This document shows positions 43,560 to 51,586 of a stretch of DNA of 64,000 nucleotides, one piece after another. Below the pieces are notes generated by a model. That model was not told where the DNA came from, made no database searches, and saw nothing but the letters and a program-made list of their open reading frames with translations. The stretch comes from Labilithrix luteola (lineage in GTDB: Bacteria > Myxococcota_A > Polyangia > Polyangiales > Polyangiaceae): the NCBI RefSeq assembly GCF_001263205.1, contig NZ_CP012333.1, positions 5,061,001 to 5,125,000 on the forward strand, read 5' to 3'. The stretch's first letter is position 1, and every line of letters starts with the position of its first letter. The position numbers and the translations under genes were made by a program.

Positions 43560-44981
43560 ATGCAGTTTGTCCGCCCCGATCGTCTCGCCAAGGTGACGTG
43601 TCTCGCCCTTACGATCACCTCATGGCTCGCCGCGTGCTCGAACGATTCCCCGAGCAACGAGGTCACCACCGAAAGCGCCACGATCCCCGAGCCTGCGAGC
43701 GATTCGCCTCGCGCGCCGTCGGACCCCGCGCCGGTGCCGGCGGAATCGACGGACTCATCCAGCAGCGCAGCGCCCTCCGCTCCGGCCGATTCTTCGGACG
43801 CGTCGGCCGATCCTGCGGACACGCCCGTCGATAGCACTGCCGCTCCAGGCGATTCTTCGGACACGCCTACTCCTCCCAGTACGCCTACTCCTCCCAGCAC
43901 GCCTACTCCTCCTCCGGTGTCGCCCGCTCGGATCCGTGGCACCAACCTGGTCGGCATGGAAGGCGGCTATGGGTTCAACACGCAGAGCGGCCCTGTACCG
44001 GACAGCGATTACGCGGTTCATTCGACCAAGGCCATCGACTATCTGGCCACGAAGAACGTCAACGTCATTCGCTTCCTCTTTTCGTGGGAGCGCATGCAGT
44101 CGACGCTCGGTGGCCCCGTTCCGGCGGCCTCGACGGGAAACTACAAAGCCTATTTCGACGACTACAAGCGCATCGTCGACTATGCGACGAGCAAAGCCAT
44201 CACGGTTGTCGTAGAGCCGTGGCAGGCGGGAGGCTCGGGCGCCGGTGGTGCGCGATGGCGTGGCAACCTCGTTGGTGGCGGAACGGTCACGAGCGCACAC
44301 TTCGCCGACTTCTGGTCGAAGATGGCGGCGCTCTTTGCCAATAATCCGCGCGTCGCGATTGGTCTCGTCAACGAGCCGAACGGGATGAGCACGATGTCGT
44401 GGTTCGGAATCGCGCAGGACGCCGTCACGGCAATTCGAACCGCGGGATTCAACGGCGACATCTATGTTCCCGGCAACGGCTGGACCGCCGCTGGCTCGTG
44501 GAACGACAGCTCGTACGATACGGCCTCGCCGAAGCGCTCGAACGCCTACGGCTGGCTCAACGCACGCGGACCTGGGCTGCCACTTCTCGATCCCCTCGGC
44601 AAGAGCATCGTCGAAGTGCACAGCTACGCGGACAGCGATGCCTCGGGCAGCTCGACGCAGGTGACGTCGAGCAACGTCACGCGCTCGCGTCTCACAGGGG
44701 TCGTCGATTGGGCGAAAACCCACGGCCTCAAAGTCTGGCTCGGCGAGGTCGGCATGTACGCGAGTGCCTCGAACGCGAGCTCCAACTGGACCGACTTCGT
44801 CTCGTACGCCAAGTCGAGCTCCGACACCTTGCTCGGCTTCGCCTGGTGGGCATGCGGAAAGCCGGGCTGGTGGAACGACATCGCCGCGAACGGCGGCGGC
44901 CACTTCTCGATCACGCCAACGAACGACTACACGACGGACACGGTCAACATGGACATGATCGAGGGCTCATTCGCCGAATAG
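43560..44981 (+). CDS. Secreted glycoside hydrolase family 5 (endoglucanase-like) lipoprotein
   Basis: A 473-residue protein. Signal with lipobox WLAACS, an Asp/Ser/Pro linker with three PTPPST-type repeats (102-118) built from 18-nt tandem repeats, then a GH5 catalytic barrel from about residue 122. NVIRFLFSWERMQ, GLVNEPNG (acid/base Glu272), EVHSYADSD and KVWLGEVGMY (nucleophile Glu396) are the diagnostic motifs. Likely cleaves beta-1,4-glucans such as cellulose outside the cell. The ATG at 43560 has AGGA 6 nt upstream. The stop codon lies in a degenerate copy of the neighbouring repeat. Confidence 0.92.
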   Translation: MQFVRPDRLAKVTCLALTITSWLAACSNDSPSNEVTTESATIPEPASDSPRAPSDPAPVPAESTDSSSSAAPSAPADSSDASADPADTPVDSTAAPGDSSDTPTPPSTPTPPSTPTPPPVSPARIRGTNLVGMEGGYGFNTQSGPVPDSDYAVHSTKAIDYLATKNVNVIRFLFSWERMQSTLGGPVPAASTGNYKAYFDDYKRIVDYATSKAITVVVEPWQAGGSGAGGARWRGNLVGGGTVTSAHFADFWSKMAALFANNPRVAIGLVNEPNGMSTMSWFGIAQDAVTAIRTAGFNGDIYVPGNGWTAAGSWNDSSYDTASPKRSNAYGWLNARGPGLPLLDPLGKSIVEVHSYADSDASGSSTQVTSSNVTRSRLTGVVDWAKTHGLKVWLGEVGMYASASNASSNWTDFVSYAKSSSDTLLGFAWWACGKPGWWNDIAANGGGHFSITPTNDYTTDTVNMDMIEGSFAE

Positions 44982-45021
44982 CGGTTGAGTCGCGAGCCAG
45001 GGACCTTCGACTCTGACGATG

Positions 45022-45044
45022 GCCCGGCCTTCGGGGGGGCCGGC
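45022..45044 (+). terminator. GC-rich hairpin after the GH5 gene
   Basis: CCGGCC (45024-45029) pairs with GGCCGG (45038-45043), flanked by further G/C, 40 nt after the GH5 stop. A plausible terminator without a T-tract. Confidence 0.45.
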
Positions 45045-45084
45045 AACGCGGGCGGATGTCCCGTCCCGCCCCGAGCGAACGCCT

Positions 45085-45902
45085 AAAATCTCGCTCTGCC
45101 GAATCTATGCCGGTGGCCGATCGTCGTGGCGTGCGAGGCCGTGACCGGCAACATCCCGCGTTCTGAAGCCGCCGGCGCTTCGCAGGGCCCCCTAAATTTC
45201 CGCTCTGCCGAATGCACCTCGGTGAGGGCGCTCATTGGCGCACAGGACGAGATCGGCGGTGTGACGTCTTGCAGCATCCCTCGTTCCGAAGAGGACGGAG
45301 AAGCCCACTGCGGCCACTTCCGATTCGGCAGAGCGGAATTTCGAAGCCACTCGCGCCGCGGTAGGTCGCGTGACGGTGACTCGTGCTCCGTCGCGCCTCG
45401 CGACGCGTCGCAAGGACCGCGGCTCTCTAGCTGCGCGCGCCCCGGGCTTTGGCAAGCGCCCGTCGACGCGGCTTGGGTCGCGCCCGCTGTCGAGCAATCA
45501 CGTGGAACTCGCTCTGCCGAATCGGAACAACGGCCCTCGGCTTCTCTGTCGTCACGAGGCGTCACGCGGCGTCACGAGGCAGGCGAGGCAGGCACGTCGC
45601 TAGCTCCCACGAAGCGCGCGACATCATTGCTCACCGAGATCCATTCGGCATAGCGGAATTCAAGCGCTTCTCGCGCGATGCAGGTCACGCCAGTGTGCTC
45701 GCCGGTTGGCCGCGGAGCCATCCAGCTTCCCAGGGGCCGCGCCCTAGTGCTCGTGGAGGGGCGGCGAGTCGCGCGGAGGCAATGGTGGCCAGCCCATCGC
45801 GAAGCGAGTGCGGCGTACCGCTCCAATTGGGGGACGTCGCCACTCGCGACCTCGCATGTCACGGGGGCTTGCTCGGGGAGGCATTCGGCAGAGCGGAAAT
45901 TT
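45085..45902. repeat. Cluster of six imperfect-palindrome repeats in both orientations (REP-like array)
   Basis: Six copies of a 17-20 nt core, consensus AATTTCCGCTCTGCCGAATG on the strand called forward. Positions: 45085-45104 (+), 45194-45214 (+), 45323-45341 (-), 45506-45522 (+), 45642-45660 (-), 45882-45902 (-). Each core folds as TTCSGC-nnn-GCSGAA with the same central mismatch (copy 1 is weaker). Flanks are also related: GCATCGCGC precedes copies 5 and 6 on their strand, and copies 1 and 2 share GCARCATCCCKCGTTCYGAAG 45-60 nt after the core. Spacing is 109-241 nt. Copies 1 and 2 fall in different reading frames, so this is not a protein repeat. It lies just upstream of the RAYT gene. 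Confidence 0.8.
45551..45580 (+). repeat. Decamer tandem repeat within the REP-like cluster
   Basis: Three copies of GTCACGAGGC (the middle one with one change), followed by AGGCGAGGCAGGC, lying between repeat copies 4 and 5. Confidence 0.7.
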
Positions 45903-46077
45903 GGAGGTTCTGGCGCGATGCGCTCGCCGGTGGCGGGGCGCCTCCCGGCCAGTCGTCGACACTTCGAAGAGAGAAGCTCGCGGTGATCGTCGCCCTGGAC
46001 GGCGCTAGGTCGCGATCGGTCCGTCCGGCTGCGACCCAGCAGAATCGTTGCATCGCGTCGTAGTCCGAGCTCGACAA

Positions 46078-46932
46078 ATGCCCAATACGAGCTACGCCGA
46101 ATACATGGGGGCGGGGGAAGAGCAGCAATCCTTTGCGTTCGCGTCGCGGGCCGAGGCGAAGGCGAAGGCGACGCGCAATGCCGCGAAACGACGACGACGA
46201 CGACGAGCCAACGACACGCAGGCTTCGGCGGTTCGCGGTCGCGTCGTCTCGAGCCGCCCGCGCCGTTCGAAGGCCGGGCGCAAAGCGGCCGAGCATCGAA
46301 CGGGATTCGAGCAGCACGGCACGCGGCCGGAGCTCGACAAGAATCATCCTGTCCACATCGTCTTGCGCGCGAAGTCTGGAATTCCAGGGTTTCGCCAACA
46401 GCGTATCTTCGAGGCCATTCGAAAACGAATCGAGAAAGCAACCCGCGACGGCTTCCAGGTGATCCACTTCAGCGTGCAGGAAAACCATGTTCACCTCATC
46501 GTGGAGGCCATGGACCGCAAGCTGCTTTGGCGCGGCGTCCAGCATCTCGCTTCGCGTCTTGCGTGGGCGGTGAACAAAATTCTCCGACGTCATGGCTCGC
46601 TATGGCGCGACCGCTACACGCGTCGAGATCTCACGAATCTTCGACAAGTCAGGAACGCGCTCGTTTACGTTCTCATGAACGTTCGCAAGCACACTGCCGG
46701 TGAAAAGAATCGATTCCTCGCATCGATCGAGCTCGATAGGTATTCCTCGGCAGCGTGGTTCGAAGGTTGGGACCCTCGTGCTGGTCCAATGCTGATGGAG
46801 CTCTGGGAGATGCTCATTCGGCGCGATCAGTTCGAGCGCCCTGTCGCCCGTCCCCGAACGTGGTTTGCGCGCACGGGATGGAAACGCCACGGCCTCGTAT
46901 TGCCGTCGGAGCACCCCGCATCGAGTGGGTGA
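46078..46932 (+). CDS. REP-associated tyrosine transposase (RAYT / Y1 HUH family)
   Basis: A 284-residue protein of the IS200/IS605-related Y1 transposase superfamily, myxobacterial RAYT type. The core starts at RPELDKNHPVHIVLRAK; the HUH metal motif is His137-Val-His139 in SVQENHVHLIVEA; GSLWRDRYTRRDL is typical of RAYTs; the catalytic Tyr is Tyr197 in ALVYVLMNVRKH. An N-terminal basic region (RRRRRRANDT) of about 80 residues may bind DNA. Start candidates are TTG 46048, ATG 46078 and ATG 46105. RAYTs act on REP palindromes, and six palindromic repeats lie just upstream. All active-site residues are present, so it may be active. Confidence 0.9.
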   Translation: MPNTSYAEYMGAGEEQQSFAFASRAEAKAKATRNAAKRRRRRRANDTQASAVRGRVVSSRPRRSKAGRKAAEHRTGFEQHGTRPELDKNHPVHIVLRAKSGIPGFRQQRIFEAIRKRIEKATRDGFQVIHFSVQENHVHLIVEAMDRKLLWRGVQHLASRLAWAVNKILRRHGSLWRDRYTRRDLTNLRQVRNALVYVLMNVRKHTAGEKNRFLASIELDRYSSAAWFEGWDPRAGPMLMELWEMLIRRDQFERPVARPRTWFARTGWKRHGLVLPSEHPASSG

Positions 46933-47576
46933 CCATGCTCACTCTTCACCCGCGTCCAGCGAGTGTGGACGAAGCTGTCGGATGAATCGTCACGCAGCGG
47001 TCGGGGGTGATTCAGATTCCCTGTTCTGGGGTCAGCGTAACGTGCAGTTGAGGACGGGGCTCCTGGAGCGATCTGACAGGGGCGAATCGACGGAGGCGCT
47101 GGCCACCGACGCGACTCGAACGAACGCACTGGCAAAGTGAGTCGGTTTGACGACGGACACCCGAGCGATCGTGAAGGGGCGCCAGGGACGAGAGATGCCG
47201 GGACAGCGTGCCTCCCAGCGCATCGTTCGGATCGCTTCGGCGCCCGCCGATGAGGAACCTACGTAGCCTCGGAATCGATGTTCTATCGAATGCCCCGACG
47301 CGAGAAGTTCCTCGCTCACTACGGACGCCCGAGCGCTCCTTCACTTCGTCGCCCTGCCTCGCACAAGAAGCTACCGCGCCTGGGCGTGTTGGGAGGTGGA
47401 GTCGCACGAGCGTCGGACGCCGGGGCGACGGTACCTATCTCGTTATTCACGCCGACCAGGGCGGCCCGTCCGCGTGAGAAAGAAGTGTCCCGAACGCTGC
47501 GCGTCGCGTCGTGCGTAAACTGTGCGGCATTGGTTCACCATTCACGAAGCTGCGCCGTTGGCCTATCGTCCTATAC
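46933..47576. other. Intergenic region downstream of RAYT
   Basis: About 640 nt with only short frames on both strands and no domain. No copy of the REP-like core was found here, so the array is one-sided. A distant 7-nt inverted pair GAGGAAC/GTTCCTC near 47250 and 47310 is probably chance. Confidence 0.45.
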
Positions 47577-47756
47577 GTGACTCGCGCTGGAGCGTCTGGG
47601 CAACTCATCCTCCTCGCCGTCGATCACCACGTGGCAAGGTGGGGTCGTGAGGGCATGAAGAGCCTCGGGCGCGGTGACGTCGTGAAGTCTTTCCTCGACG
47701 ATCTCACGGTGGGACCGCTCGACGACGTGGACCGTGGCGCCGCGACCAGTACGTAA
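47577..47756 (+). CDS. Possible small hypothetical protein, coupled to next ORF
   Basis: A 59-codon frame from GTG 47577 (for example LILLAVDHHVARWGREGMKS, then VVKSFLDDLTVGPLDDV). Its TAA stop shares a base with the ATG of the following ORF (TAATG), which argues mildly that both are translated. No family recognised. Confidence 0.25.
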   Translation: MTRAGASGQLILLAVDHHVARWGREGMKSLGRGDVVKSFLDDLTVGPLDDVDRGAATST

Positions 47757-48061
47757 TGTCTGCGAACACGCGAGACGGTGGAACGAGCTTCGTGCCAAGC
47801 GGAACGGACGGATTTCGAGTGCTACGTCGCGAGCGACTCGTGGAGCTGCCAATCACGGTCTACGACGATGCATTGGTGATCGAATGTAGCGGTGATTGCT
47901 CGTCGCTCGTCATCGCGCGGCTCATTGCGCCAACACCAGCGAACGCGGCGGTGGGCTCGTGGCGAATTGGCGAACTTCTACGTACCGGGACACTGGAAGG
48001 GCGCGGACGACGCATGGGCTGGAATTTGCCGAACGAAATTCGCGTGCCAATGCGCGCGTAG
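47756..48061 (+). CDS. Small hypothetical protein
   Basis: A 101-residue open frame starting at ATG 47756, overlapping the preceding stop by one base. It includes FRVLRRERLVELPITVYDDA and SWRIGELLRTGTLEGRGRRM, a mixed composition with no signal peptide and no known domain. It ends 12 nt before the stop of the convergent CLC gene. Confidence 0.35.
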   Translation: MSANTRDGGTSFVPSGTDGFRVLRRERLVELPITVYDDALVIECSGDCSSLVIARLIAPTPANAAVGSWRIGELLRTGTLEGRGRRMGWNLPNEIRVPMRA

Positions 48062-48073
48062 CGCGGGCGGCTT

Positions 48074-49357
48074 TTAGCGAGGCGCGTGATCTTCGGCTGG
48101 CGATTCCCGGTAATCGCGGAGTGCAATCGGGCGGTGGAGGAGTCCGCCGTGTTTCAGGCGGTAGAGACGCTGGGCGGGGTAGATGCTGCGGTGGCCGGTG
48201 AGGAGGTAAGCGAGGGCGACGACGAGGACGACGTGGGGGAGAATCGCGATGCCCAGAAGTTCGACGGCCATGATCGACAGCGCGACGGGGGTATTGGCGG
48301 CGGCGCCGAAGACGGCGGCGAGGCCCACGCCGGCGCCGAGTTCGAGCGGTAGGCCGAGGGCGCGTGCGAGGATGCTGCCGAGCGTTGCACCGACGAAGAA
48401 GAGCGGAGTGACTTCGCCGCCGAGGAATCCCGCACTGAGCGTGACTGCGGTGAAGACGAGTTTGGCGGCAAACGCGAACCACGGGAGGTGCGGGTCCGTG
48501 AAGGAGCGGACGATCATCGGGACGCCCAGTCCCAGGTAGTCGCTCGTTCCGAGGAGCTTCCACATGGCGACGAGGCCAAGGCCTCCGAAGAACATTCGCA
48601 CGGGCAGGCGCGCGATCTTCGTCTCGAGCGTGCGCTTCAGGCCGTGTGTGAGCTCGACGAAGGCTGCCGTTGCCAGCGCCATGGCGACGCCCATGATGCA
48701 TAGCTTGCCGAAGACGAGCGGCGTGAGAGGCGTCTCGGCGATGTGCGGATACGACGTGTGCACGACGCCGAGAGCGCGGGTCACGACGTCGCCCACGAGC
48801 GCGGCGACGAGGCATGGAAGGAGGGCGTCGTATTCGATGCGTCCGACGGATACGACCTCCATGCCGAACAGCATTCCGGCGATCGGAGTGCCGAAGACCG
48901 AGCCGAAGCCGCCGGCGATTCCGGCCGCCAGAAGGCGTCGACGCATGTCGCTCTTCACGCGAAGTCGATGCGCAATTTCGTCGGCGAGGCTCGCGCCCAT
49001 TTGCACGGCGGTTCCCTCACGACCGGCGCTGCCGCCGAAGACGTGCGTGAGAACGGTTCCGACGAGGACCATCGGCGCCATTCGAAAGGGAATCTGCGGG
49101 GAGTTCTCGTGGATCGTATCGAGCACGAGATTGTTGCCGCCCTTGATGGGCTTGCCCCATCGCTCGTAGATCGCGCCGAGGACGAGCCCCGCGATCGGCA
49201 GCGTGTAGACGACGTACTCGTGGCTCTCGCGGAACTTCGTCGCTTGCTCGAGGAGCAGCAGGAAGATGGCGGACGCGACGCCACATGCCACGCCCACGGT
49301 CGCGCCAAGGCCCATCCACTGCGCGATGCGCGCCAGTGCGTTCGCCCGCGACTTCAT
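48074..49357 (-). CDS. CLC-family anion transporter, probably the fluoride/proton antiporter type
   Basis: A 427-residue membrane protein of the CLC family. The gating glutamate is Glu114 in GGSAGREGTAVQMGA; the Thr after GREG, GGNNLVL (73-79) in place of GSGIP, and GGEVTPLFFVGATLG in place of GGxFxP are as remembered for CLC-F (EriC-F) fluoride antiporters rather than chloride CLCs. It would export F- from the cytoplasm in exchange for H+. No CBS domain. A hairpin lies in its leader, but no fluoride riboswitch was recognised. Confidence 0.82.
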   Translation of the reverse strand: MKSRANALARIAQWMGLGATVGVACGVASAIFLLLLEQATKFRESHEYVVYTLPIAGLVLGAIYERWGKPIKGGNNLVLDTIHENSPQIPFRMAPMVLVGTVLTHVFGGSAGREGTAVQMGASLADEIAHRLRVKSDMRRRLLAAGIAGGFGSVFGTPIAGMLFGMEVVSVGRIEYDALLPCLVAALVGDVVTRALGVVHTSYPHIAETPLTPLVFGKLCIMGVAMALATAAFVELTHGLKRTLETKIARLPVRMFFGGLGLVAMWKLLGTSDYLGLGVPMIVRSFTDPHLPWFAFAAKLVFTAVTLSAGFLGGEVTPLFFVGATLGSILARALGLPLELGAGVGLAAVFGAAANTPVALSIMAVELLGIAILPHVVLVVALAYLLTGHRSIYPAQRLYRLKHGGLLHRPIALRDYRESPAEDHAPR

Positions 49358-49476
49358 GTTCGAGCTCGCTTACGTGTGAAGCTCGACCCGGACGGCGCGC
49401 ATGTGACCCTGGAAAACACCATTGCAACCTCCGTTCTTCGAGCGCTCTGCGCGCGAGCACCGCAGGAGGTTGATGT

Positions 49477-49517
49477 CCTACGGCGCCATTGCGAATGCGA
49501 AATGGCCGTGCCGTAGG
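49477..49517. promoter_or_regulatory. Two-step stem-loop upstream of the CLC gene
   Basis: On the plus strand CCTACGGC pairs with GCCGTAGG (8 bp), and directly inside, GCCATT pairs with AATGGC (6 bp), with a 10-nt loop and a 3-nt bulge (CGT). It sits 120-160 nt upstream of the CLC start and 174 nt upstream of the TPR gene. It could be a leader element for the CLC mRNA or a terminator-like structure. Confidence 0.5.
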
Positions 49518-49690
49518 AGTCATTGGCTCGCTGCCATCCAGGGCTAGCGAACGGATGTAGGCGGACTCCACCGCCTGAACCCCAAGGTTACAGGTCGGAG
49601 GCTCGTCGTCAATGCGCAATCGAGGCGAATCGAGTGATGCGCACACGAGCTTCCGACGGTCGGTGAAAGCACGATAGCCTCGCGGTCGAC

Positions 49691-50566
49691 ATGACTGCCG
49701 ACGAGCTCATCGAGCAAGGTGTCCAGCACTCCGAGAATGGCCAGTTCGCCGCCGCAGTGGAGGTCTACCTTCGTGCGTTCGAGCTCTCCCCCAAGGACGA
49801 ACGGCTTCCGTGGGAAGCGGCGCGGCTGTACCTCTACATGCTCTCGGATCCCGAGAAGGCGGTGCGCTGGTTCGAGGCGTCGCTACCTCTCATCCAGAAT
49901 CCCTTCAAAGCGTGCGACACGCGCTATCACTTGGGACTGGCGCACACGTTCCTGAAGGACGACACGAAGGCGGCCGCGCGGTTCGAAGAAGTGCTCGCCC
50001 ACACGCCCACCCACGTGCTCGCGTGCATCGAGCTGGGGAAGCTCATGACGAGGAAGGGTGATTTCGAGCGCGCCAAGGACCTTCTCCAGCAGGCGGTCTT
50101 GCACAACAACATGCGCTCGACGCTTCCCGAGATGTTTCCTGACGGCCAACGAGGCAGTGCACATGCCGCGGCGTTGGCGTGGATGAATTTGGGGCGCCTC
50201 GGTTACGTCGCGAGTGACGACGAGGCTCTCGGTAACACCGCCGCCGAGCGCCTGATCGAGGACCTTGGCGATGACCAACGCGTGCTGATGCTCGCGAAGG
50301 AAGCGCACGAAGCCGGCAAGCCCTACAGCGCCTTGGCGGTTCTCGACGTGTTCCTGTCGTACCACCCGGATCACGAAGAAGCCGTCCAGCAGTGGGTCAG
50401 GATTTCGCTCGACGAGCTTGGCCAGTTCGACGACGTCGTCGATCTCGTTCTGCAGCTCGGCGAAAACGACACCAAATGGGCCGAACGGTTGATCGACGAA
50501 GTCCTGCGCCGCAAGCCCGATCACGCCGGTGCACTCGAGTACCGGCGGGTCAAAACGAAGCACTGA
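49691..50566 (+). CDS. Tetratricopeptide-repeat protein
   Basis: A 291-residue cytoplasmic protein of TPR-type helical pairs: GQFAAAVEVYLRAFELSPKD (17-36), TRYHLGLAHTFLKDDTKAAA, ACIELGKLMTRKGDFERAKD, GKPYSALAVLDVFLSYHPDH. No signal peptide or enzyme domain, so probably a protein-interaction scaffold. Possibly cotranscribed with the small gene 42 nt downstream. Confidence 0.8.
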   Translation: MTADELIEQGVQHSENGQFAAAVEVYLRAFELSPKDERLPWEAARLYLYMLSDPEKAVRWFEASLPLIQNPFKACDTRYHLGLAHTFLKDDTKAAARFEEVLAHTPTHVLACIELGKLMTRKGDFERAKDLLQQAVLHNNMRSTLPEMFPDGQRGSAHAAALAWMNLGRLGYVASDDEALGNTAAERLIEDLGDDQRVLMLAKEAHEAGKPYSALAVLDVFLSYHPDHEEAVQQWVRISLDELGQFDDVVDLVLQLGENDTKWAERLIDEVLRRKPDHAGALEYRRVKTKH

Positions 50567-50608
50567 CCGGTCCTTGTCGGCGTCGTTCTCGCCCGGCGGC
50601 GAGGTGCC

Positions 50609-51019
50609 ATGAGCTTCAACGGCTCGTACCGGCGGGTGATGGAAGGAGCGAGCACGAGCCACGTGTGGATCCACCTCCATCGGCTCGTCGAAGCGTACGC
50701 GCGGACGACGGGCACTCCCTTCCCGGAGGTCTTCGACGATCTCGAGCGGCGCTTCGACTTCCTCCGAGGCGAGCGCGCCCGCTGGCCCGATCTCGCGACG
50801 ATGCGTCGTGCAGCCGGCTGGCTTCGGACGTCGCGCTCGCGCATTCTCGACGAGCGGCAGTCGCTGGTACGAGAGCGACGCGACGCGAAGCGGCGAGGCG
50901 ATCGAGGTCGCGTCCCCGTACGCTTGCGCGAACACGAAGGTCGAACGCGCATGTACGTCGAGCGCGTTCCGCGCGTCGGCTACTGGGGCTGGCGCGCCCG
51001 CCGTCACGGCCCACAGTAG
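50609..51019 (+). CDS. Hypothetical basic protein
   Basis: A 136-residue protein, Arg-rich in its second half (RQSLVRERRDAKRRGDRGRV), with a helical N-terminal part (FDDLERRFDFLRGERARWPD). Starts 42 nt after the TPR gene. No family recognised. Confidence 0.5.
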   Translation: MSFNGSYRRVMEGASTSHVWIHLHRLVEAYARTTGTPFPEVFDDLERRFDFLRGERARWPDLATMRRAAGWLRTSRSRILDERQSLVRERRDAKRRGDRGRVPVRLREHEGRTRMYVERVPRVGYWGWRARRHGPQ

Positions 51020-51063
51020 GGCAACACTTCACGGCGTGTTCGCGATCGATCGGCGCCAACGCT

Positions 51064-51099
51064 GCGACGACCGCGACGACCGCGACGACCGCGACGACC
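51064..51099 (+). repeat. Nonamer tandem repeat, four perfect copies
   Basis: Four exact head-to-tail copies of GCGACGACC in non-coding DNA, 45 nt after the stop of the basic hypothetical protein gene. Confidence 0.85.
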
Positions 51100-51559
51100 G
51101 CGTCCTCCGCGATGGAGTTCCGCCAGCGACAATGGCGCCCGCCGTATCGACGCCGAGCAGTGTCGAGCTCGCGTCGGGAATGAAGCTGCGAGTTGCACGT
51201 TGGTAATGCAACTCAGCCAGCATTCGGGACTCGAGGCGCAAACTCAACCGCGTCGTTCTCGTCGTCATTGTTCCGCATTTTCGGCGGTGAATGGCGCTTC
51301 GCGCTCGTGGTGCTCGTGCTGTTTGGGCGGGCGGGTCGTGTGACGAGGGCGGAAAACATGCATCGTCAGGGCACGTACGTGATGCACGCCGAAGTGGGCG
51401 GGCGCTTCACAACCCTTGGTGCTAAATGGCCGGGCGTGGTAGCGAGATGACCCGCATGACCAGGGGCCCTTCCAGCGCGTCGCACGAGCGCCCCTCAGGC
51501 GGACGCCACGCGACGCCCGAAGACGGAGCGAGTTCGCGCTCTGATCGGGCCCGTCATGG

Positions 51560-51586
51560 GAGTGCGCCGAGTGCGCCGAGTGCGCA
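51560..51586 (+). repeat. Nonamer repeat, about three copies
   Basis: GAGTGCGCC occurs about three times in a row (outer copies each with a small change). Confidence 0.55.

Noticed and set aside
45126..45653. Open frames across the repeat cluster with recurring FRSAE-like peptides
   Set aside because: The peptide repeats come from the nucleotide repeat; copies 1 and 2 are in different frames and orientations alternate, so selection on DNA or RNA fits better than on protein.
45085..45902. A CRISPR array interpretation of the regularly recurring repeats
   Set aside because: Repeats alternate in orientation, spacing is 109-241 nt and irregular, and no cas genes are nearby.
49358..49690. A fluoride riboswitch upstream of the CLC gene
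   Set aside because: I could not match the conserved pseudoknot and loop sequences of the crcB motif; only an unrelated hairpin is present.
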